Positions 26,833 through 34,105 of a stretch of DNA of 34,105 bases are shown here, one piece after another. Both the position numbers and the translations under genes were made by a program. Position 1 is the first letter of the stretch. Every line of letters starts with the position of its first letter. The DNA comes from Porphyrobacter sp. (GTDB lineage Bacteria > Pseudomonadota > Alphaproteobacteria > Sphingomonadales > Sphingomonadaceae). A model generated the notes under the pieces. It ran no database searches. It saw nothing but the letters and a program-made list of their open reading frames with translations, and was not told where the DNA came from. The stretch is from positions 1-34,105 of the forward strand of contig JACESM010000007.1 in the NCBI GenBank assembly GCA_013911835.1, written 5' to 3'.

Positions 26833-28482
26833 TCACATATTCGGATAGTTCGGTCCGCCGCCGCCTTCCGGCGTCACCCAATTGATGTTCTGGTTGGGGT
26901 CCTTGATGTCGCAGGTCTTGCAGTGGACGCAGTTCTGCGAGTTGATCTGGAACTTGGGCGCGCCGGTCTTTTCGTCGGTCAGCCACTCATACACCCCCGC
27001 CGGGCAATAGCGCGACGACGGCCCGCCGAACACCGCCAGCTCGCTCGCCTGCTGCAAGCCGAGATCGCTCACCTGCAGGTGAACCGGCTGGTCCTCGGCA
27101 TGGTTGGTGTAGCTGTAGGCCACATTCGTCAGGCGGTCGAAGCTGATCACGCCATCGGGCTTGGGGTAGTCGATCTTGGGATAGAGATCCGCGCGGCCGG
27201 TCATTTCGTGATCGGCGTGGAACTTCATCGTGATCGGCAACCCGATCCCCAGCTGGCGCATCCACATGTCGATCCCGCCGAGCAGGGTGCCGAGGTCATC
27301 GCCGTATTTCTCCATCGCGGGGAGCACGTTCTTGACCTTCTGCAGCTCATCACCAACCCAGCTGCCGCGCACGGCGGGTTCGTAATCGGTGAGCTCGGTC
27401 TTCTCATGGCCCGCCGCGATCGCCGCCGCCACGCTTTCAGCCGCCAGCATCCCGCTCTTCATCGCGGTGTGGCTGCCCTTGATGCGCGGCACGTTGACGA
27501 AGCCCGCCGCGCAGCCGATCAGCGCGCCGCCGGGGAAGGCGAGCTTGGGGATCGACTGCCAGCCGCCATCATTGATCACCCGCGCGCCATAGGAGACGCG
27601 CTTGCCGCCTTCGAGGTATTCGCGGATCGCGGGGTGCTGCTTCCAGCGCTGGAATTCCTGATAGGGCGAGACCCAGGGGTTCTTGTAATTGAGCCAGGTC
27701 ACAAAGCCCAATGCCACCTGCCCGTTGGCCTGATGGTAGAGGAACCCGCCGCCATTGCTGCCGCTCTCCGACAGCGGCCAGCCCTGCGTGTGGATCACCC
27801 GGCCGGGCTTGTGCTTCTTGGGATCGATGTCCCACAGCTCCTTGATGCCGAGACCGTAGATCTGTGGCTGGCAATTGGCCTCTAGGTCATACTTGGCCTT
27901 CATCCGCTTGGTCAGGTGCCCGCGCGCGCCCTCGGCGAACAGCGTGTACTTGGCGTGGATTTCGAGGCCGGGGGTGAAATCGCCCTTGTGGCTGCCATCG
28001 GCGGCAATGCCCATGTCCTGGGTGATCACACCGCCGACCCGGCCTTCCTCGTCGATCAGCACTTCGGCGGCGGGGAAGCCCGGGAACACCATCACCCCCA
28101 GCCCTTCTGCCTGTTCGGCCAGCCAACGGGTCAGGTTGCCGAGCGAGCCGGTGTAGCAGCCATGGTTCGACAGGAACGAGGGCATGATCAGGTGCGGGAT
28201 GGACGTCTTGCCCTTCTTGGACAGGGCCCAGTGCCAGTTGTCGGTCACCGGGGTTTCCGCCATCGGGCAGCCCATCGAGCGCCATTCGGGCAGCAGCTCC
28301 TCGAGCGCCTTGGGATCGACCACCGCTCCCGACAGGATATGCGCGCCGATCTCCGAGCCCTTCTCGAGCACGATCACTTCAAGCTCGGCGTTGATCTGCT
28401 TCAGCCGGATCGCTGCAGAGAGCCCCGCCGGACCGCCGCCGACGATGACCACGTCGCAGGGCATTGATTCACGTTCGACCAT
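26833..28482 (-). CDS. Electron transfer flavoprotein-ubiquinone oxidoreductase
   Basis: 549 aa; FAD motif DVVIVGGGPAGLSAAIRL, C-terminal 4Fe-4S CPAGVYEWL / NCVHCKTCDIKDPNQNINWVTPEGGGGPNYPNM. Confidence 0.96.
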   Translation of the reverse strand: MVERESMPCDVVIVGGGPAGLSAAIRLKQINAELEVIVLEKGSEIGAHILSGAVVDPKALEELLPEWRSMGCPMAETPVTDNWHWALSKKGKTSIPHLIMPSFLSNHGCYTGSLGNLTRWLAEQAEGLGVMVFPGFPAAEVLIDEEGRVGGVITQDMGIAADGSHKGDFTPGLEIHAKYTLFAEGARGHLTKRMKAKYDLEANCQPQIYGLGIKELWDIDPKKHKPGRVIHTQGWPLSESGSNGGGFLYHQANGQVALGFVTWLNYKNPWVSPYQEFQRWKQHPAIREYLEGGKRVSYGARVINDGGWQSIPKLAFPGGALIGCAAGFVNVPRIKGSHTAMKSGMLAAESVAAAIAAGHEKTELTDYEPAVRGSWVGDELQKVKNVLPAMEKYGDDLGTLLGGIDMWMRQLGIGLPITMKFHADHEMTGRADLYPKIDYPKPDGVISFDRLTNVAYSYTNHAEDQPVHLQVSDLGLQQASELAVFGGPSSRYCPAGVYEWLTDEKTGAPKFQINSQNCVHCKTCDIKDPNQNINWVTPEGGGGPNYPNM

Positions 28483-28608
28483 CGGGCTTTCCTGATCCTT
28501 GTTGGTTTTGACCGCTTAGGGGCCACAGTCTGGCGATATGCCTTGCCTGTCCACTTGCTAAGCGCTCGGCAGACAGTCAAGACCCGCGATGGATAGCATG
28601 ACCCCGCA

Positions 28609-29430
28609 ATGAGCCCGCCTGCCCCTTCTCTTGCGCATGAATTCGAGGCGGCGCTGGCCTGGTGGCAGCTGGCCGGGGTCGACTGCGACTTTGCCGATGA
28701 CGCTACGACGTGGCTGGCTGACCCGCAAGCGGCTGGCGGGGCGGCGGCGGCGCAGGGTGCTCCGGCCAGCCGCGTGGGTGCCAATGCCCCCGTTTCGGCA
28801 CCGCAAGATATTGTTGCGCGCCGAGCCGCTCCCCTGCCCGCAGCGCCCGAGCGCGCAGCTTCCCCGCGCCGCGACTGGCTGGGCGATTCGCCCCCGGCCG
28901 ATCTTGCCGCCTTCCGCCAATGGTGGATGGAGACCGCCGACCTGTCGCCCTCGCACGGATTTCCGCGCGTGCCGCCGCGCGGGCAGCAGGGCGCGGCGCT
29001 GATGGTGCTGGTCCCCCAGCCCGAAGCCGATGACCGCGAGCGGCTGCTCGATGGCCCGCAGGGGCGCCTGCTTGCCAATATCCTTGCCGCGATGGGCCTC
29101 CCCGAGAGCGCGGTCTACATCGCCGCCGCACTCCCTGCGCACACCCCGATGGCCGATCTTCCGGCGCTGGCAGCAGGCGGCCTCGACACGGTGACGGCGC
29201 ACCACGTGAAGCTGGTTGCGCCTGCGCGCCTGATCGCCTTCGGAAGCACTCTGGGGCCGATGCTGGGCGCGGGGCCAGCCGGTTCGGGCGATCAACCTTT
29301 ACGTGAAATCAACTATACCTCGGGCAAGGTCCCGGTTCTGTCGAGCGAAGCGCTCGATGCCCTGATGGACATGCCCCGGCTCAAGGCCCGGTTCTGGCGG
29401 AGATGGATGGAATGGTCGGCCACAAATTGA
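28609..29430 (+). CDS. Uracil-DNA glycosylase superfamily-like protein, catalytic motifs not recognisable
   Basis: 273 aa; GPQGRLLANILAAMGLPESAVYIAAALPAHTP and LVAPARLIAFGSTLGPMLG resemble UDG family 4/5 layout. Confidence 0.6.
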   Translation: MSPPAPSLAHEFEAALAWWQLAGVDCDFADDATTWLADPQAAGGAAAAQGAPASRVGANAPVSAPQDIVARRAAPLPAAPERAASPRRDWLGDSPPADLAAFRQWWMETADLSPSHGFPRVPPRGQQGAALMVLVPQPEADDRERLLDGPQGRLLANILAAMGLPESAVYIAAALPAHTPMADLPALAAGGLDTVTAHHVKLVAPARLIAFGSTLGPMLGAGPAGSGDQPLREINYTSGKVPVLSSEALDALMDMPRLKARFWRRWMEWSATN

Positions 29431-31184
29431 AACGCGGCGGCGCGGCGCTCGCGGCAATCGTGCTGGCGAGCGCGGGCTTCCATGCCCCGGCGGCCGCGCA
29501 GGCAGGCGATCTGGTGGCGCGCTGGAATGGCGCGACCCCCGAAGAGCGTGCGCTGAGCGCGGTGCTTTCCTCCGAGGAGCGCGGCACCTATCGCCAGATC
29601 TTCGCCGCGATCGATGCAGAACAATGGCCGCAGGTCGAAAGCCTGATCGCCCAGCTCCCCGGCGGCGTGCTGACCCAGGCCGCGCTCGCCGAGTACTACA
29701 CCCACGCCAAGAGCCCCAAGGTCTCGGCCGAACAGATCGCCCGGTGGTTCGCCGCAGGCACCGATCTGCCCCAGGCCGAACAGCTCGCCAAGATGGGCGC
29801 CAAGCGCGGGCTGACCGCGCTCCCCTTGCTGCCCGCAGGGCAAGGCTTCGCGCGCCAGCCCTATGCCCCCAAGCGCATCCTGCCGCGTCCGGTGAGCGAT
29901 GGCACCATGCCCGCCGCCAGCGCCAGCGCAATCCTTGCCGCGATCAAGGCCGACAACCCCGCCGAAGCCCAGCGCCTGCTCGCCGAGATCGATCCGCTGC
30001 TATCCAGCGATGCGCGCGCCGAGTGGCGCCAGCGCGTGGCGTGGAGCTACTATATCGAAAACCAGGACAGTGCCGCGCTCGAACTCGCACGCACCGTGGT
30101 CGAAGGCAGCGGGGAGTGGGTACCCGAAGGCGCATGGGTAGAGGGCCTTGCGGCCTGGCGCATGGGCTATTGCCAGCTGGCGGGCGAGGCCTTTGCGCGC
30201 GTCTCGGAGCGGGCCTCCAATGTCGAACTGGCCGCGGCCGGCCATTATTGGGCGGCCCGCGCGGCGGTGCGGTGCCGCGAGCCCGAGCAGGCGCAAGCGC
30301 ACCTCAGCGCGGCCGCGCAGATGGACGAGACGCTCTATGGGATGCTCGCCGCCGATCAGCTCGGGGTCGAACTGCCCCAGCATGCCGCGCCCGCACCGCT
30401 CAGCCGCGAGGACTGGGGCCAGCTTCAGCAGCGCCCCAATGTCCGCGTCGCTGCCGCGCTGATCGAGATCGGCCGCCCTGCGCTCGCCGATGAAGTGCTG
30501 CGCTACGAGGCGAAGATCGGCCCCGCCTACCAATATGATGCGCTCGCCCGGCTGGCGCGCGAGCTTGGCCTGCCCTCGACCCAGTTGTTTATGGCGCACA
30601 ACGCGCCCTACGGCGCCAGCAGCGATCCCGCCTTGCGCTTCCCGGTCGCCTATTGGCAGCCCGTGGGCGGCTGGCAGGTCGATCCGGCTCTCGCCTTTGC
30701 CCATGCCTTGCAGGAATCGAACTTTCGCGCCGCCGCCGTCAGCCCGGCCAATGCGCGCGGGTTGATGCAGATCATGCCGGGGACCGCGCGCGACCATTCG
30801 GGCCGACTCAGCCTTGGCGCCTCCTACGAGGACCTGAACGATCCGCAGGTCAACCTCGCCTATGGCCAGCGACATCTTGAAATGCTGCGCGATTCGCCCG
30901 CGACTGGCGGCGTGCTCCCCAAGATCATGGCCGCCTACAATGCCGGCCTGACCCCGATTGCGCGCTGGAATTCCGAGATCAACGATCAGGGCGATCCGCT
31001 GCTGTGGATGGAATCGATCCCCTATTGGGAGACCCGCGGCTATGTCGCGATCGTAATGCGGAACTACTGGATGTACGAGCGTGCCGCCGGCGTGCAGTCC
31101 CCCAGTCGGCGCGCGCTCGCGCAAGGGCGCTGGCCGGAGTTCCCGCAGGCTGCTACCACCCGTTCCGCAAGCCGGGAGCGGTAG
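29403..31184 (+). CDS. Soluble lytic murein transglycosylase (SLT domain)
   Basis: 593 aa; signal peptide; ALQESNFRAAAVSPANARGLMQIMPGTA, YNAGLTPIARW; N-terminal superhelical repeats. Confidence 0.93.
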   Translation: MDGMVGHKLKRGGAALAAIVLASAGFHAPAAAQAGDLVARWNGATPEERALSAVLSSEERGTYRQIFAAIDAEQWPQVESLIAQLPGGVLTQAALAEYYTHAKSPKVSAEQIARWFAAGTDLPQAEQLAKMGAKRGLTALPLLPAGQGFARQPYAPKRILPRPVSDGTMPAASASAILAAIKADNPAEAQRLLAEIDPLLSSDARAEWRQRVAWSYYIENQDSAALELARTVVEGSGEWVPEGAWVEGLAAWRMGYCQLAGEAFARVSERASNVELAAAGHYWAARAAVRCREPEQAQAHLSAAAQMDETLYGMLAADQLGVELPQHAAPAPLSREDWGQLQQRPNVRVAAALIEIGRPALADEVLRYEAKIGPAYQYDALARLARELGLPSTQLFMAHNAPYGASSDPALRFPVAYWQPVGGWQVDPALAFAHALQESNFRAAAVSPANARGLMQIMPGTARDHSGRLSLGASYEDLNDPQVNLAYGQRHLEMLRDSPATGGVLPKIMAAYNAGLTPIARWNSEINDQGDPLLWMESIPYWETRGYVAIVMRNYWMYERAAGVQSPSRRALAQGRWPEFPQAATTRSASRER

Positions 31185-31199
31185 AGGAGCAAGAGGCGC

Positions 31200-31730
31200 G
31201 TGGCGATTGACGAGACCAAGCTTTTCAAGCCGATAAATATCGCTGTTCTCACCGTTTCTGACACGCGCACGCCCGAAACCGATACCTCGGGCGATATCCT
31301 CGCGGGCCGCGTGACCGGCGCCGGGCACCATCTCGCAGCCCGGATGATCGTCAAGGACGATGCCGCTCTTCTCGCCGCGCAGTTCGAGGCATGGATCGAC
31401 GATCCCGCGGTCGATGCCGTGGTCTCCACCGGCGGCACCGGCCTTACGGGCCGTGACGTGACCCCTGAGGCGCTCAGCCTGATCGAGGGCGCACGCGAGA
31501 TCCCCGGCTTTGGCGAATTGTTCCGCTGGCTCAGTTTCAAGACGATCGGCACAAGCACGGTGCAAAGCCGCGCCAGGGCGGTGGTGGCGCGCGGGACATA
31601 CATCTTCGCCCTCCCCGGATCGAACGGGGCGGTCAAGGACGGGTGGGACGGCATCCTCGCCGAGCAATTGGACAGCCGCAACCGGCCGTGTAATTTCGTG
31701 GAACTCATGCCGAGGCTGAGGGAGGTTTGA
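31200..31730 (+). CDS. moaB: Molybdenum cofactor biosynthesis protein B
   Basis: 176 aa, GTG start; NIAVLTVSDTRTPETDTSGDIL, VVSTGGTGLTGRDVTPEAL, FALPGSNGAVKDGWDGIL. Confidence 0.95.
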   Translation: MAIDETKLFKPINIAVLTVSDTRTPETDTSGDILAGRVTGAGHHLAARMIVKDDAALLAAQFEAWIDDPAVDAVVSTGGTGLTGRDVTPEALSLIEGAREIPGFGELFRWLSFKTIGTSTVQSRARAVVARGTYIFALPGSNGAVKDGWDGILAEQLDSRNRPCNFVELMPRLREV

Positions 31731-31839
31731 ACGCGGGTTGTTGTGCAGTCATCGCCGGGTCGTTGCCAGTTGGTGCGCCGGTAGAAACAGCGCAGCCACA
31801 GTGATAGCGGGACTTGGCAAACGCGCCTTTGTTCCGTAA

Positions 31840-32925
31840 ATGTTCCACGTGAAACATTTTCCGGTCAAAGGGCGCGGGGCGCAATCGGGGCAGGTCCCCA
31901 CCCGCTTCGGGCTGGCGGAGCGCGAGGTCGATGGTGACTGGCGCGATTACGTCGAATCGCTCGAAGGCCCGCCGGTCCGCTTGCGCACCACGGTGACCGA
32001 GGAGCGGCCGAAGTCGATCCTCACCTTCAACCAGTCGCCCGACGTCCCCTTCGACCGCTCGATCAACGCCTATCGCGGGTGCGAGCACGGCTGCGTCTAT
32101 TGCTTCGCGCGCCCCACCCACGCCTATCACGACCTTTCGCCCGGGCTCGATTTCGAGACGCGGCTCTTCGCCAAGCCCGATGCGGCCGCGCTGCTGCGGG
32201 CGACGCTGGCGAAGAAGGGCTACAGCCCCCGGCCGATTGCGCTCGGCACCAACACCGATCCCTATCAGCCGATCGAGCGCGATTACCGCATCACCCGCCA
32301 GATCCTTGAGGTCTGTCTCGAAGCGCGCCACCCGGTCACGATCACCACCAAGTCCGACCGGGTGCTCCAGGATGCCGATCTTCTGGCGGCGATGGCGCGC
32401 GAGAAGCTGGTGGCGGTGTCGATCTCGGTGACGACGCTCGATCCGGTGCTTTCAGGGAAACTCGAACCGCGCTGCGCCGCACCGTCCAAGCGGTTGATCG
32501 CGCTTGGCAAGCTGGTCGAACTGGGCGTGCCGGTGCATTGTTCGCTGTCCCCCGTCATCCCGGCGATCACCGACGAGTTCATGGAAGAGATCATCGCCCG
32601 CGTCGCGCCGCTGGGGGTGCGCAGTGTCGGCTGGATTCCCCTGCGCCTCCCCCACGAGGTCGCCCCGCTGTTCCGCGAATGGCTCGCCGTCCACTACCCC
32701 GAGCGCGCAGGGAAAGTCATGAGCATTGTCAGGGAGATGCGGGGCGGACGCGACAATGATCCGAACTTCCACAGCCGCATGAACCCGCAAGGCGTGTGGG
32801 CCGACCTCTTCCGCGCGCGTTTCCGGATCGCATGCCGCAAGGCCGGGATCGGCAAAGCCAAGTTCGAACTCGATTGCTCGCGCTTCAGGCCACCACAAAG
32901 CGATGGTCAATTGTCGCTGCTGTGA
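31840..32925 (+). CDS. PA0069-family radical SAM protein (SplB-like)
   Basis: 361 aa; SINAYRGCEHGCVYCFARPTHAYHDLSPGLDFET (CxxxCxxC); GTNTDPYQPIERDYRITRQIL. Start codon uncertain because the first codons (MFHVKH) are the translated parS site. Confidence 0.92.
   Translation: MFHVKHFPVKGRGAQSGQVPTRFGLAEREVDGDWRDYVESLEGPPVRLRTTVTEERPKSILTFNQSPDVPFDRSINAYRGCEHGCVYCFARPTHAYHDLSPGLDFETRLFAKPDAAALLRATLAKKGYSPRPIALGTNTDPYQPIERDYRITRQILEVCLEARHPVTITTKSDRVLQDADLLAAMAREKLVAVSISVTTLDPVLSGKLEPRCAAPSKRLIALGKLVELGVPVHCSLSPVIPAITDEFMEEIIARVAPLGVRSVGWIPLRLPHEVAPLFREWLAVHYPERAGKVMSIVREMRGGRDNDPNFHSRMNPQGVWADLFRARFRIACRKAGIGKAKFELDCSRFRPPQSDGQLSLL
31841..31856. promoter_or_regulatory. parS-like centromere site (ParB binding)
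   Basis: TGTTCCACGTGAAACA, exact match to published consensus TGTTNCACGTGAAACA. Confidence 0.9.
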
Positions 32926-32964
32926 TACGCTTGAACGCACCACGCGACCACAAAAGGGGGAATC

Positions 32965-33450
32965 ATGCGCTGGACTGTTCTTGCTGCCGCCGCCGCTTTC
33001 GCATTCACGACCACCAGCGCGCAGGCGCAAAGCATCCAGCACTTCACCCGCGCCGATTTCGAACGCGCGCTGGTTGACGCCGGGGCCACCATCACCACCA
33101 AGGATCCCAAGGCCGAGCGGATCGATTTCGAGTTCGATGGCGGCGTGATCGCCGATGCGCTGCTGCTCGCCTGCGAGGACAATGTCGCCAAGACCAAGTG
33201 CCTTGGCTCATCGATGCTCGCCACCTTCGAGCCCGAAGACCGCACCCGCGAGCAGATTGTCGAGGCGATCAACACCTACAACTACAAGGAAAATTTCGGC
33301 CGGGCCTATCTCGATCAGGACGGCACGATCTCGGTCCGGATGTATATCATCGCCGACGGCGGCATCACGCGCGCGAATTATTCGAGCCAGATCGGCCTGT
33401 GGTTCGCCTCGGTCTCGGACTTCTTCGGCTACCTCTACGGCGAGGAGTAA
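32965..33450 (+). CDS. YbjN domain-containing secreted protein
   Basis: 161 aa with signal peptide ending AQA; YbjN-like NTYNYKENFGRAYLDQDGTISVRMYIIADGGITRAN; SD-like AGGGGGAATC before the ATG. Confidence 0.78.
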   Translation: MRWTVLAAAAAFAFTTTSAQAQSIQHFTRADFERALVDAGATITTKDPKAERIDFEFDGGVIADALLLACEDNVAKTKCLGSSMLATFEPEDRTREQIVEAINTYNYKENFGRAYLDQDGTISVRMYIIADGGITRANYSSQIGLWFASVSDFFGYLYGEE

Positions 33451-33504
33451 GCCTCGGCGGTGCCGGTCGGTCCGGAGCCGCTTGAACGGTTGGGGAGCTT
33501 GCCC

Positions 33505-34105
33505 ATGCGTATCAGGAGACCGGTGCTGCTCGCCGCAGCCGCTGCGCTCGCGATGGGGGTGACGCTTGCCACCTGCGCGCCCTCGCTCCCTGCGCCCGAT
33601 CACGCCGAGGTGGCCTATGCCCCGCTCTCGGCGAGCCAGAGGTTCGATCTCTATCTTCCGCAGGGCCCGGGCCCCTTCCCGCTGGTGATCAACATCCATG
33701 GCGGCGGGTTTTGGCAGGGCGACAAGGGGATGCTCTCTCCCGAGCTTCTCGAAGCGCTGCGCGCGCGCGGGATCGCGGTTGCCACGATCAACTACCGGCT
33801 CACGCCCGAAGCGCGCTTTCCCGCCGCGATCGAGGATGCCAAGGCCGCGGTGCGCTTCCTGCGCGCCAATGCCGCGCGCTATCGCCTTGATCCGGAGCGC
33901 TTTGTTGTCTTCGGGCAATCGGCAGGCGGAAACCTCGCCGCGCTGATCGGGACGACCGGGAATGCCGCCGTGTTCGACAACCCCGCGCTCGGCAATCCGG
34001 GGGTCTCTGCCCATGTGAACGCAGTGATCGACTGGTTCGGGCCGCACGATTTCCTGCTGATGGACCAGCAGGCCCGCGCGCAGGGCTGCCCGCCCAATCA
34101 CGATG
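33505..34105 (+). CDS. Alpha/beta hydrolase (esterase/lipase, HSL-like), truncated by window end
   Basis: Open frame from the ATG at 33505 with no stop before the window end; LVINIHGGGFWQGDKG oxyanion motif, FGQSAGGNLAAL elbow; signal peptide. Absent from the ORF track. Confidence 0.85.
   Translation, partial: MRIRRPVLLAAAAALAMGVTLATCAPSLPAPDHAEVAYAPLSASQRFDLYLPQGPGPFPLVINIHGGGFWQGDKGMLSPELLEALRARGIAVATINYRLTPEARFPAAIEDAKAAVRFLRANAARYRLDPERFVVFGQSAGGNLAALIGTTGNAAVFDNPALGNPGVSAHVNAVIDWFGPHDFLLMDQQARAQGCPPNHD

Noticed and set aside
28514-28563. GCTTAG...CTAAGC inverted repeat between ETF-QO and UDG-like genes
   Set aside because: Only 6-bp arms 38 bp apart; too weak to claim beyond chance.
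31705-32331. 208-aa minus-strand ORF containing MFHVEH
   Set aside because: The MFHVEH string is the parS palindrome read on the other strand; the ORF is antisense to the radical SAM gene.
1-34105. CRISPR array, tRNA/rRNA gene, transposase or prophage
   Set aside because: No spaced direct repeats, cloverleaf-like sequence or mobile-element protein recognised on reading; a tRNAscan/CRISPR tool run would be the decisive check.

Overview
The 34.1 kb, high-GC window looks like an alphaproteobacterial chromosome, most likely Sphingomonadales/Erythrobacteraceae-like (taxonomy inferred from gene content and protein style only). The left edge is sdhB, a PaaI-type thioesterase and zapE. About 18 kb (2546-20513) is an exosortase A (XrtA/PEP-CTERM) exopolysaccharide locus. 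On the minus strand it encodes an asparagine synthase-like amidotransferase, XrtA, a TIGR03087-type glycosyltransferase, a FemAB-like protein, a polysaccharide deacetylase, an ExeA-like ATPase, an outer-membrane beta-barrel, a CpsD-like kinase, a Wzz-like chain-length protein and a Wza-like export lipoprotein. Next to it is a poorly understood XrtA-associated metabolic module: a PLP decarboxylase and acyl-CoA/AMP ligase on the minus strand, and a divergent FemAB/GNAT-like protein, ACP and two alpha/beta hydrolase-like proteins on the plus strand. The remainder is mostly housekeeping: RNA methyltransferase, NnrDE, a small lipoprotein, IlvD, an N-formylglutamate amidohydrolase, IspE, ETF-QO, a UDG-like protein, a lytic transglycosylase, MoaB, a PA0069-like radical SAM protein, a YbjN-like protein and a truncated alpha/beta hydrolase. 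The most notable non-coding signal is a perfect match to the ParB-binding parS consensus (TGTTCCACGTGAAACA, 31841-31856) at the 5' end of the radical SAM gene. Two GC-rich palindromic intergenic repeat elements are also present; one appears to supply the ribosome-binding site of ispE. No tRNA, rRNA, CRISPR array or transposase was recognised.
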